In this document: one piece after another, positions 36,283-43,826 of the stretch
Layout: every line of letters begins with the position of its first letter
How positions within the stretch are numbered: the stretch's first letter is position 1
NCBI RefSeq assembly: GCF_000382705.1
Contig: NZ_ARQE01000010.1
Coordinates: forward strand, 62,001 to 126,000
Source of the DNA: Aureimonas ureilytica DSM 18598 = NBRC 106430
GTDB lineage: Bacteria > Pseudomonadota > Alphaproteobacteria > Rhizobiales > Rhizobiaceae
Reading direction: 5' to 3'
Length of the DNA: 64,000 bases
The notes under the pieces: generated by a model
Told to the model about the DNA's origin: nothing
Databases searched by the model: none
What the model saw: only the letters and a program-made list of their open reading frames with translations
Program-made: the position numbers and the translations under genes

Positions 36283-37452
36283 ATGAAAGCGCTGACCTGG
36301 CACGGCAAGAGCGACATTCGCTGCGAAAGCGTGCCCGACCCCAAGATCGAGGATACGAGGGACGTCATCATCAAGGTGACGTCCTGCGCCATCTGCGGCT
36401 CCGACCTGCACATCTACGACGGCGTGATCCCCGACATGCATTCCGGCGACATCGTCGGCCACGAGACCATGGGCGAGGTGGTCGAGGTCGGCTCGGGCGC
36501 GACGAACCTCAAGATCGGCGACCGGGTCGTTGTGCCCTTCACGATCTCCTGCGGCGAATGCTTCTTCTGCAAGCGCGGCTTCTTCTCGGGCTGCGAGCGC
36601 TCCAACCCCAACAAGGCGCGCGCCGAAAAGCTCTGGGGCCACTCGCCCGCCGGCCTGTTCGGCTATTCGCATCTTCTGGGCGGCTATAGCGGCGGGCAGG
36701 CCGAGTACTTGCGCGTTCCCTATGCCGATGTCGGGCCGATCAAGGTGCCGGACGGCCTGTCGGACGAGCAGGTCCTGTTCCTGTCGGACATTTTCCCGAC
36801 CGGCTACATGGCCGCCGATTTCTGCGACATCAAGCCCGGCGACACGATCGCGGTCTGGGGCTGCGGTCCGGTCGGCCAGATGGCGATCAAGAGCGCCTTC
36901 CTCCTCGGCGCCGAGCGCGTCATCGCCGTCGACACCGTGCCCGAGCGCCTGGCCCTGGCGCAGAAGAGCGGCGCGATCACGCTCGATTTCATGGACGAGG
37001 ACATCTACGACCGCATCCAGGACCTGACCAACGGGCGCGGCGTCGACGCCTCGATCGACGCGGTCGGCTCGGAAGCGCACGGCACCGGCTCGTTCGACTC
37101 CCTCATCGACCGGGTGAAGGTCGCGACCTTCATGGGCACGGACCGCCCGCATGTCCTGCGTCAGGCGATCCACTGCACCCGCAATTTCGGCACGGTCTCG
37201 ATCGTCGGCGTGTATGGCGGTTTCCTCGACAAGATCCCGATGGGCTCGGCGATCAATCGCGGCCTCACCTTCCGCATGGCGCAGACGCCGGTGCAGCGCT
37301 ACCTGCCGCTCCTGATGGACCGCATCGTGAAGGGCGAGATCGACCCGTCCTTCGTGATCACCCACACGGGCACGTTGGAGGACGGGCCGGACCTCTACAA
37401 GACCTTCCGCGACAAGCAGGATTCCTGCATCAAGGTGGTGCTGAAGCCATGA
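36283..37452 (+). CDS. zinc-dependent alcohol dehydrogenase (MDR superfamily)
   Basis: 389 residues. GroES-like N-domain with catalytic-zinc ligands in [13 protein letters not shown] and [12 protein letters not shown], and a structural-zinc lobe [19 protein letters not shown]. Rossmann domain with [20 protein letters not shown] and the acidic residue of VIAVDTV selecting NAD+. The long loop around [20 protein letters not shown] resembles formaldehyde-dismutase/FdhA-like members common in rhizobia; substrate is unknown. GGGAG 8 bases before ATG. The next gene, an SDR, overlaps its stop (ATGA), so the pair may carry out linked redox steps. Confidence 0.9.
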   Translation: MKALTWHGKSDIRCESVPDPKIEDTRDVIIKVTSCAICGSDLHIYDGVIPDMHSGDIVGHETMGEVVEVGSGATNLKIGDRVVVPFTISCGECFFCKRGFFSGCERSNPNKARAEKLWGHSPAGLFGYSHLLGGYSGGQAEYLRVPYADVGPIKVPDGLSDEQVLFLSDIFPTGYMAADFCDIKPGDTIAVWGCGPVGQMAIKSAFLLGAERVIAVDTVPERLALAQKSGAITLDFMDEDIYDRIQDLTNGRGVDASIDAVGSEAHGTGSFDSLIDRVKVATFMGTDRPHVLRQAIHCTRNFGTVSIVGVYGGFLDKIPMGSAINRGLTFRMAQTPVQRYLPLLMDRIVKGEIDPSFVITHTGTLEDGPDLYKTFRDKQDSCIKVVLKP

Positions 37453-38237
37453 GCGCGGCAGAGATTTCCCGCCCGCTCGCGCTCGTCACCGGCGCCTCCA
37501 CCGGCATCGGCCGGGAACTCGCCCGGCTCTGCGCGGCCGAGGGAATGGACCTCCTGATCGCCGCCGACGAGCCGGCGGTTGAGGAGGCCGCAACCGAGCT
37601 TCGCCGCTCCGGCGTGCGGGTGGACGCGGTGGAAACCGACCTCTCGACGACGGAAGGGGTCGATGCGCTTCTCGCCCGTCTGGACGGACGCCCCGTCGAC
37701 TGCCTCTTCGCCAATGCCGGGCGGGCACTCGGCAAGGGCTTTCTCGACCAGGAGTTCGACGCCGCGCGTCATGTGCTGGACACGAACCTGACGGGCACGC
37801 TCTACCTCATCCACCGCGTCGGCGGGGACATGCGCCGGCGCGGCGAAGGGCGCATCCTCATCACCGGCTCGATCGCCGGCTTCGTGCCGGGCGCCTTCAT
37901 GGCCGTCTACAACGGCACCAAGGCCTTCCTGAACAGCTTCGCCTTCGCGCTGCGCAACGAGCTGAAGGACACGGGCGTCACCGTGTCCTGCCTCATGCCG
38001 GGCGCGACGGACACGGAGGTCTTCGCGCGCGGCGACATGCTGGACACGCCCATGGGCCAGGCGCCCAAGGACGACCCGGCCGATGTCGCCCGCGTCGGCT
38101 TCGAGGCGCTGATGCAGGGCAAGGGCGACGCGGTGAGCGGCTGGAAGAACAAGGTCGCCTCGGCGCTCGCCAACGTCACGCCGGCCGCCGTTCTGGCCGA
38201 GCAGAACCGCAAGCTCGCCGAGCCCGGCCACGGCTAG
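37449..38237 (+). CDS. short-chain dehydrogenase/reductase
   Basis: 262-residue [17 protein letters not shown] cofactor loop near residue 14, NAG motif FANAGRALG, catalytic Ser in [12 protein letters not shown] and Tyr/Lys in [10 protein letters not shown]. Classical SDR with proline-glycine PGATDTEVF after the active site. Substrate cannot be deduced. Starts inside the stop codon of the alcohol dehydrogenase, so they form a two-gene operon. Confidence 0.92.
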   Translation: MSAAEISRPLALVTGASTGIGRELARLCAAEGMDLLIAADEPAVEEAATELRRSGVRVDAVETDLSTTEGVDALLARLDGRPVDCLFANAGRALGKGFLDQEFDAARHVLDTNLTGTLYLIHRVGGDMRRRGEGRILITGSIAGFVPGAFMAVYNGTKAFLNSFAFALRNELKDTGVTVSCLMPGATDTEVFARGDMLDTPMGQAPKDDPADVARVGFEALMQGKGDAVSGWKNKVASALANVTPAAVLAEQNRKLAEPGHG

Positions 38238-38291
38238 GGCGAGCCGGGAGACCCAAAAACCCGAAACCCGAACCCCAAGGAAACACGGACC

Positions 38292-38738
38292 ATGACCGCC
38301 GACCCGTTCGATCTCAGGCGCTTCGTCGTCGCGCAGGAGGGCGTCTATGCCGATGCGCTGGAGGAGATCCGGCGCGGGCGCAAGGCCAGCCATTGGATGT
38401 GGTTCGTGTTTCCGCAGATCGAAGGGCTGGGGCATAGCGAAACGGCGCGGCGCTTCGCCATCCGCTCGCTGGACGAGGCGCGCGCCTATCTCACCCATCC
38501 TTTGCTCGGGGCTCGGTTGGAGAAGGCCGTGCGAGCCGCGCTCGAGAGCGGCGAGGCCTCACCCCACCGCCTGTTCGGCTCGCCCGACGACCAGAAGTTC
38601 CGCTCCTCCCTCACCCTGTTTCGCGAGGCCGCCAATGCTGCGCAGAGGCCCTTGTTCGACGAGGCGCTAACGCTTTTCTACGCGGGCCGGGCGGACGAGG
38701 CGACACTGTCGCGGCTCGGCAGCAGCCCGCCCGCCTGA
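38292..38738 (+). CDS. DUF1810 family protein
   Basis: 148 residues: FDLRRFVVAQEGVYADALEEI, KASHWMWFVFPQIEGLGHSE, ARRFAIRSLDEARAYLTHPL and FGSPDDQKFRSSLTLF are the DUF1810 (calpastatin-like) signature. Small cytosolic helical protein, sometimes linked to ADP-ribose related metabolism but with no proven function. AAGGAAACA precedes the ATG. It follows the SDR after 54 bases and may be co-transcribed. Confidence 0.85.
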   Translation: MTADPFDLRRFVVAQEGVYADALEEIRRGRKASHWMWFVFPQIEGLGHSETARRFAIRSLDEARAYLTHPLLGARLEKAVRAALESGEASPHRLFGSPDDQKFRSSLTLFREAANAAQRPLFDEALTLFYAGRADEATLSRLGSSPPA

Positions 38739-38854
38739 CGCGGAAACCCTCACCCGCGCTTCACTTCGCCGTCACTCCAAGGCCGGGCGCCGAACCCGCC
38801 GGACGCCCAAGCATTGAGGTTTCGAGCCTCGACCAACGAAGGACCCCTCATATC

Positions 38855-39907
38855 ATGCCGGACGCCCCCGACCTCGCCATGCCGCACGGCGCCGCGGATC
38901 TGCCGGTGGCGCGGGTCGAGAGCCACAGTCTGGAAATTCGCGAGGACGGCGGGTTCCTCGGCGACAAGGCGAGCGAGACGGCCTTTCGCGAGCTTCTGGA
39001 CCTGTGGCGCGACCGGCTCGCCGATGCCGGCTCCACGCCCTTCGGCGAGGGCCCGACCGAAGAGATCGAACGCGACGATCTCGACGAAGCGCTGACGCGC
39101 CCGAGCGACCCCGACGAGGCCGAGGCGCTGGAGCGCACGCTCGACGCCTTTGCCGATGATCTCGCGGGTGTTCTCGACCGTTTCCTGCACGTGCCCTCCT
39201 GGGCGGGCGTCGAGCGCATCGTCTGCGGCGGCGGGCTGCAGTCGAGCCGCGTCGGCGTCGAGGCCGTGCGCCGGGCTGAGCGTCGCCTGCGGGCGAAAGG
39301 CCATTGCGTCGCGCTCCGCTCGCTTCACCACGAGCCCGACGATGGCGGGATGATCGGCTGGGCTCATGCCGCGCCCCGCTCGGCACTGGAAGGGGGCGAG
39401 GCCTTCCTCGCGGTGGATATCGGCGGCACGAACCTGCGCTGCGGCATCGTCGCGCTCGGGGCAGGTGCTGCGGGGCCGCAAGTCGTCCACCGCGAGAAAT
39501 GGTGCCACGCGGACGACGAGCCGAGCCGCGAGGAAGTGGTGGACCGTCTGGCGACGCTGCTGCTCGATGCCGTCGGCGAGGCCGAACGGCGGGGTCTGCG
39601 CCTCGCGCCCTTCGTCGGCCTCGGTTGCCCCGGCCTCGTTCGCGCCGACGGCACGCTGGCGGGCGGCGTGCAGAACCTGCCCGGCGACTGGACCGAGGAC
39701 GGCTTCTGCCTGCCCGAGCGCGTGCGCCTGTCGCTGCACGAGATCGGCGGGCGGCCGACCGTGATCCGGCTGCACAACGACGCCGTGATCCAGGGCCTCA
39801 GCGAATGGCCCTTCATGCGGGACGTGACGCGCTGGGCGGCGGTGACGATCGGCACGGGGCTCGGCAACTGCGCCTTTCGCAACCGCGAAGCCACCCGTTT
39901 CGATTAA
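38855..39907 (+). CDS. ROK-family sugar-kinase-like protein with apparent circular permutation
   Basis: 350 residues. From about 183 it shows the normal start of a ROK kinase: FLAVDIGGTNLRCGIV, GLGCPGLVRADGTLAGGVQN, LHNDAVIQGLSE, VTIGTGLGN, after which it simply ends. Before this, residues about 95-175 carry the part normally found at the C-terminus: ADDLAGVLDRF then VERIVCGGGLQSS then PDDGGMIGWAHAA. The zinc-binding CXCGXXGC loop of ROK proteins is absent. Conserved look of both halves suggests a real permuted protein rather than a chimera. Glucokinase-like activity is possible; unproven. Confidence 0.75.
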   Translation: MPDAPDLAMPHGAADLPVARVESHSLEIREDGGFLGDKASETAFRELLDLWRDRLADAGSTPFGEGPTEEIERDDLDEALTRPSDPDEAEALERTLDAFADDLAGVLDRFLHVPSWAGVERIVCGGGLQSSRVGVEAVRRAERRLRAKGHCVALRSLHHEPDDGGMIGWAHAAPRSALEGGEAFLAVDIGGTNLRCGIVALGAGAAGPQVVHREKWCHADDEPSREEVVDRLATLLLDAVGEAERRGLRLAPFVGLGCPGLVRADGTLAGGVQNLPGDWTEDGFCLPERVRLSLHEIGGRPTVIRLHNDAVIQGLSEWPFMRDVTRWAAVTIGTGLGNCAFRNREATRFD

Positions 39908-39963
39908 CAAAGCGCTTACCGCTGCCGGTGATAGTGCCCGCGTTGGTTCAGGAAGGAGTCACC

Positions 39964-40236
39964 ATGTCGGACACGGTTGGCATCGGCGGCAATCGCATCC
40001 GCTCGTTCATCGAGCGTGTGGAGCAGTTGGATCAGGAGATCCAGGATCTGATGGAAGGCAAGAAGGAGGTCTTCGCCGAGGCCAAGGGCGAAGGCTTCGA
40101 CGTGAAGATCCTGAAAGAGATCATCAAGCTGCGCAAGCAGGACAAGGACGAGCGCGACGAGCACGAGACGCTGCTCGACCTCTATCTGCGCGCCATGGAC
40201 GAGGCCGTCCCGGGGGAGACCGCAAAGGCGGCCTGA
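39964..40236 (+). CDS. gapR: GapR family nucleoid-associated protein (DUF2312)
   Basis: 90 residues: IRSFIERVEQLDQEIQDLME, KKEVFAEAKGEGFDVKILKE, IIKLRKQDKDERDEHETLLD. The DUF2312 protein GapR of Caulobacter is a coiled-coil tetramer that encloses overtwisted DNA ahead of forks and RNA polymerase, supporting topoisomerase action. The spacing of the two coiled-coil segments and the basic patch match. AGGAAGGAG right before the ATG gives strong initiation; a strong terminator follows. Annotated elsewhere only by DUF in many genomes. Confidence 0.92.
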   Translation: MSDTVGIGGNRIRSFIERVEQLDQEIQDLMEGKKEVFAEAKGEGFDVKILKEIIKLRKQDKDERDEHETLLDLYLRAMDEAVPGETAKAA

Positions 40237-40266
40237 TCGGCTTTCGCCAGCCCGAACGCTTTAAAA

Positions 40267-40299
40267 AAGCCCTCCCCGCCAAGCCGGCCGGGAGGGCTT
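40267..40299 (+). terminator. gapR intrinsic terminator
   Basis: Arms AAGCCCTCCC (40267-40276) and GGGAGGGCTT (40290-40299), 30 bases after gapR, preceded by an A-run so it could also serve the convergent small ORF that ends at 40320. Confidence 0.8.
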
Positions 40300-40319
40300 C
40301 GTCGTTCCGGGGGTGGCCG

Positions 40320-40475
40320 TCAGTTCTGCGTCGCGCGGTAGTCGATCAGCGGGTCGGCTTCGACCTTGGTCATGTTGGTGACGCCCAGAAACACGACGCC
40401 GCCCGCGAACAGGAGGCTGAGGGCGAGAAGGCCGTAGCGAACGGCGCGAACATGGAAGGGGCTGCGGCTGCGCAT
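40320..40475 (-). CDS. very small single-helix membrane protein
   Basis: 51 residues, MRSRSPFHVRAVRYGLLALS then LLFAGGVVFLGVTNMTKVEA and a short tail ending ATQN. A basic N-terminus precedes one transmembrane helix (about 14-34). Codon third positions are GC-rich, consistent with coding. The ribosome site is weak. It lies between the gapR terminator and the bestrophin gene. No family recognised. Confidence 0.5.
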   Translation of the reverse strand: MRSRSPFHVRAVRYGLLALSLLFAGGVVFLGVTNMTKVEADPLIDYRATQN

Positions 40476-40738
40476 GGAACAGGGTCCGTTGTGTCGATTC
40501 GGATCAGGAAGTCGCGACGGGACCCCAAAGTTCCCTCAAAGCCTCGAACAATCGCCCGGAAACGAGACCGATTGTGGAGTTCGTTCAATCGGATAGGGCC
40601 TGGAGAGGCCCACCGGACGGAGCGCGGGAGACGCCCTTCTTTCGCCGTCGCAGGGCCGAACCCCGGCCCTCTTCCCATGTTGCACTGCAACCGAAAGCCC
40701 GGACGCTCCGTTTCCGCGGCCCGACGAAGGAGATGCTC

Positions 40739-41638
40739 ATGGTTCTTCCGGAATCCGCAAGCCTGCCCCGGATGATCCGCTATATCGGCTGGCCGCTCGC
40801 CCTGCTGTTCGTCTGGGACGTGATCGTCACGCTGGCCTATGTCTATCTGCCGCATCCCGGCTTCGAGCTGCCGGTCCTGCCGATGACGCTGCTCGGCTCG
40901 GCGCTGGCGCTGTTTCTCGGCTTTCGCAACAACAACGCCTATCAGCGCTGGTGGGAAGCGCGCACGCTCTGGGGCGCCATGGTGAACGCCTCGCGCTCCT
41001 ACGGGCGGGCGGTGCTCCATCTCATCGACAAGAGGCCGGACAGCCAGGATCTCCGCCATGCGCTGGTGACGCGCCAGATCGCCTATGTGAACGCTTTGCG
41101 TTGCCATCTGCGACGCCAGTCCTGCCTGGACGAGATCGCCCCGTTCCTCGGCGAAGGCGAGGCCGACGGGCTGAAGGGCGTCGCCAACGTGCCGAACGCC
41201 ATTCTGAACGAGACCGGCGCGCTCCTGTCGGACGCGCTGCGCCAGGGCTGGACGGACTCCATCCGCCGCACGCAGATCGAGCAGCTCCTGGTGGACATGA
41301 GCAACGCGCAGGGCGGCATGGAGCGCATCAAGAACACGCCGCTGCCGCGCGAATACGCTTATTTCCCCACTCTTTTCGTGCATGTCTTCTGCCTGCTCCT
41401 GCCGATCGGCATGGTGGACAGTCTCGGCCTCTACACACCGCTCGCCTCCACCATCGTCGGTTTCATGATGCTGGCCATGGACCGGATCGGCAGCGACCTG
41501 CAGGACCCGTTCGAGAACCGGGCTCACGACGTGCCGCTCACCTCGATCTGCCGCACGATCCAGATCGATCTGGAGCAGCTGCGCGGCAAGGTGGACACGC
41601 CCGCCCCCGTCCGCCCGGTTAACCACGTCCTCTGGTAA
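40739..41638 (+). CDS. bestrophin-like anion channel (YneE/UPF0187 family)
   Basis: 299 residues: WPLALLFVWDVIVTLAYVY (TM1), LPMTLLGSALALFLGFRNNNAYQRWWEARTLWG, the family hallmark, then a cytosolic helical region and TM3-4 FPTLFVHVFCLLLPIGMVD and TPLASTIVGFMMLAMDRIG, ending DPFENRAHDVPLTSICRTIE-like sequence. Bacterial bestrophins are pentameric channels; KpBest conducts cations. I start at the second ATG (MVLPESAS) because AAGGAG is 6 bases before it. Stands alone. Confidence 0.9.
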   Translation: MVLPESASLPRMIRYIGWPLALLFVWDVIVTLAYVYLPHPGFELPVLPMTLLGSALALFLGFRNNNAYQRWWEARTLWGAMVNASRSYGRAVLHLIDKRPDSQDLRHALVTRQIAYVNALRCHLRRQSCLDEIAPFLGEGEADGLKGVANVPNAILNETGALLSDALRQGWTDSIRRTQIEQLLVDMSNAQGGMERIKNTPLPREYAYFPTLFVHVFCLLLPIGMVDSLGLYTPLASTIVGFMMLAMDRIGSDLQDPFENRAHDVPLTSICRTIQIDLEQLRGKVDTPAPVRPVNHVLW

Positions 41639-41732
41639 GGGCGGCTCGATTCGCGAGGCGGGCGCGCCGCAAGACTTCGTTAACCTCGGTCATGGTTTCT
41701 GAACTCTTCCCGATCGGTTGAAAGTTCGAGCC

Positions 41733-41852
41733 ATGGACCTCGTCACGACCTTGTTTTCCTTCATTCTCACGATGGGCGGTTTCGCCGTCCTCGTGTCGGT
41801 CGCGCTCCAGCTCTCCGGCGACCACCGCCCGAAAGCCCGCAACGCGCGCTGA
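41733..41852 (+). CDS. very small membrane protein
   Basis: 39 residues, MDLVTTLFSFILTMGGFAVL then VSVALQLSGDHRPKARNAR. One transmembrane helix from about 4 to 26 and a basic C-terminal tail. The terminator 39 bases downstream supports an independent short transcript. The SD is poor (GAAAG), so expression is uncertain. No family recognised. Confidence 0.42.
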   Translation: MDLVTTLFSFILTMGGFAVLVSVALQLSGDHRPKARNAR

Positions 41853-41890
41853 GCGCCGCGCCACGCTCCTTCCGTCTCGATTCCTGTCCG

Positions 41891-41923
41891 AAAGGCCCGG
41901 CTCCCCACAAGGGCCGGGCCTTT
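41891..41923 (+). terminator. intrinsic terminator after the 39-residue ORF
   Basis: Arms AAAGGCCCGGC (41891-41901) and GCCGGGCCTTT (41913-41923), 11 bases each, perfect. Confidence 0.8.
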
Positions 41924-42323
41924 CGCCGTTGCCGCCCTTTCCGCATCGGAGCGGGCCGCCGCGTCGCTTTCGAGCGAATTTCGTCAAGTCACGCGATCAC
42001 GCGAGCGTGACAGGACCGTGTAACGAGGCTGGATTTACGTCTTCTTGCGAGGAAAATCCCGTCACAATGGACCATCTCTACTGGTCTATCCGCCCAAACC
42101 CCGTCCCTCGCCTGCCGATTTGACAGAATGTCGCAGGGCGGCCGCGTCGCTATTCTGCAACAGGCCGGAAGAACCCGCGAAGGGCCGCTTGAGCGGAAAA
42201 ATAAATCGGGCATCTTTGCAATCAACGGCGGTGCCGACCGGGCGAATCGAACAGTCCGGGCGTGCAACCGATCACCGAAACAAGTCGAGGGCCGTCAGAG
42301 CCTTCTCGCAACTGGAGTTTGCC
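41924..42323 (+). promoter_or_regulatory. 400-base non-coding leader and control region of the outer-membrane protein gene
   Basis: No credible gene is seen here. GC falls below the local mean, as expected of a promoter and 5' leader of a highly expressed porin-type gene. A dyad GTCACGC (41988-41994) / GCGTGAC (42005-42011) with a 10-base spacer is a possible operator. A TTGACA at 42120-42125 resembles a -35 box but lacks a -10 at proper spacing. An SD (GGAG) sits 8 bases before the OMP start. Confidence 0.45.
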
Positions 42324-43148
42324 ATGAAGACCCTCGCCCTTCTCCTCGCCTCCGCCGCCTCGCTCGGCCTCGCCTCGCAGGCGCTCGCCGCCGACGTCGT
42401 CTATGCCGAGCCGGCCGCGCCCGTCGCCATGGCCCCGGTCATGACCTGGACCGGCCTTTACCTCGGCGTTCAGGCCGGCGGCGCGTTCAACCCCGACAAT
42501 GGCGACAATCTCGCCGTGGTGCCGAACTTCGCCGGCGCCGGCGCGACCTTCCTGACCAACGCCTTCGGTTCGAACTTCAACTCCGAGTTCGAGTCGAGCT
42601 TCATCGGCGGCGCGCATATCGGCTACGACTATCAGGCCGGCAACTTCGTGATCGGCGCCCTCGCCGACATCAACGCGCTCGACATCGCCCAGCGCGCCAG
42701 CGGCTTCTCCAACACCCCGGCCTTCTACACGGCCGAGCGCAGCCTCGACTATCTCGTGACCGGCCGCCTGCGCGCCGGTTATCTCGTGACCGAGAGCGCC
42801 CTCCTCTACGCCACGGGCGGCTTCGCCTATGGCGAGGTCGACTACGGCTTCAGCACCAACAGCCCGGCCGTCACCGCCGCCTTCCCGGCGATCGCCCGTT
42901 CGGACGAAGACGAGTGGGGCTACTCGGTCGGCGGCGGCATGGAAGTGAAGGTCACGCAGAACATCTCGTTCGGCGCCGAATACCTCTACACCAATCTCGG
43001 CGAGGGCAACTCCTTCACCCGCCTGAACGGCGGCCCGTTCGACGGTTCGGGCGCTGCGGTCATCCCCGGCCAGTACACCGACTTCCGCTCGCAGGGCGAT
43101 TTCGACTTCCACACCGTCACGGCGAAGCTGTCCTACCGCTTCAACTGA
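42324..43148 (+). CDS. outer-membrane beta-barrel protein (RopB/Omp25/Omp31-like)
   Basis: 274 residues with signal peptide MKTLALLLASAASLGLASQA and cleavage after ALA (residue 23). WTGLYLGVQAGGAFN is the first strand and is typical of Hyphomicrobiales Omp25/Omp31/RopB proteins; alternating aromatic strands follow (HIGYDYQAGNFVIGALADIN, GRLRAGYLVTESALLYATGG), ending TVTAKLSYRFN with the C-terminal Phe-Asn rather than plain Phe. An eight-stranded barrel is expected. Codon use is highly biased, suggesting abundance. GGAG 8 bases upstream; strong terminator downstream. Confidence 0.92.
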   Translation: MKTLALLLASAASLGLASQALAADVVYAEPAAPVAMAPVMTWTGLYLGVQAGGAFNPDNGDNLAVVPNFAGAGATFLTNAFGSNFNSEFESSFIGGAHIGYDYQAGNFVIGALADINALDIAQRASGFSNTPAFYTAERSLDYLVTGRLRAGYLVTESALLYATGGFAYGEVDYGFSTNSPAVTAAFPAIARSDEDEWGYSVGGGMEVKVTQNISFGAEYLYTNLGEGNSFTRLNGGPFDGSGAAVIPGQYTDFRSQGDFDFHTVTAKLSYRFN

Positions 43149-43186
43149 TCCGTTTCGGATCGCGTCTTCCCTTCGCGATCCTTCTG

Positions 43187-43224
43187 AAAGGCCCGTCCGG
43201 CATCACGCCGGGCGGGCCTTTTTT
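43187..43224 (+). terminator. intrinsic terminator of the outer-membrane protein gene
   Basis: Arms AAAGGCCCGTCCGGC (43187-43201) and GCCGGGCGGGCCTTT (43207-43221, one mismatch in the arm) followed by more T residues to 43224. Confidence 0.9.
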
Positions 43225-43332
43225 GTCACGCACCCGTCGCAAAGCGCGAGCTTGGCACCGGCGCGGCTGGCTTGCATCTTTCCGGATGGCCGGCGAACCA
43301 TAGGTCATGGCCGATCTTAGCCGGAGGGGTTC

Positions 43333-43512
43333 ATGGCGTCGGACGAAGATCCGATCATCACGGTGTTGCGGCTTTCGGAAGAAACCGACGATCCGACCGA
43401 ACTGACGCAGCGGTTCCGGGAAACCCATCCCGACCTGCCGCATCAGGCGTTTCTCGACGCCTGCATGGTGGCGCTCGACATTATCGGCTCGCGCCCCGCC
43501 CGCCTGCACTGA
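43333..43512 (+). CDS. small hypothetical protein
   Basis: 59 residues, MASDEDPIITVLRLSEETDD then PTELTQRFRETHPDLPHQAF and LDACMVALDIIGSRPARLH. Acidic, helical, cytosolic. GGAGG lies 6 bases before the ATG, a good initiation signal, and codon use is genome-like. No domain is recognised. It stands alone between the OMP terminator and the GGDEF/EAL gene. Confidence 0.6.
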   Translation: MASDEDPIITVLRLSEETDDPTELTQRFRETHPDLPHQAFLDACMVALDIIGSRPARLH

Positions 43513-43826
43513 CGCGCCTCGCCCGACGCCCGGACTTCAGGGACAGCCCGCAGCGCGCGTCGCGCGGCCTGCGTCACATCGCCTCGCTGATTATCCCTTG
43601 TCCAACGTTTCCGCGAAGGCCTTAACGTCCTCTTCAGCAAAAATGGACGTGAATGGGAGATCATCTGGCCTAAACGGTGAACGGCGCGTTAGGCATTCAG
43701 GCAGTGAATGACAGGCCTTACAGTGCGATACAAACGCGGTTCAGACGGATCGATCCCACCGCCCCCGGAACGTCCCGGGCCGGCGTCTCGAACCGCGCCT
43801 TTGCCCAGGGTGCGGAGCGGGCGGCG
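43513..43826 (+). promoter_or_regulatory. 314-base gap upstream of the GGDEF/EAL gene
   Basis: No gene is seen. The part around 43580-43700 is A/T-rich for this genome and most likely holds the promoter of the following gene. An in-frame GTG at 43677 could extend the GGDEF/EAL protein by 50 residues but has no SD and the added sequence is not domain-like. I see no clear operator. Confidence 0.35.

Noticed and set aside
42120-42156. TTGACA with TATTCT as a promoter of the outer-membrane protein gene
   Set aside because: Spacing between the two boxes is about 25 bases, too long for a sigma-70 promoter.
41929-42267. Short frames on both strands in the leader of the outer-membrane protein gene
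   Set aside because: No ribosome sites, odd composition and overlap with each other; better read as non-coding leader.
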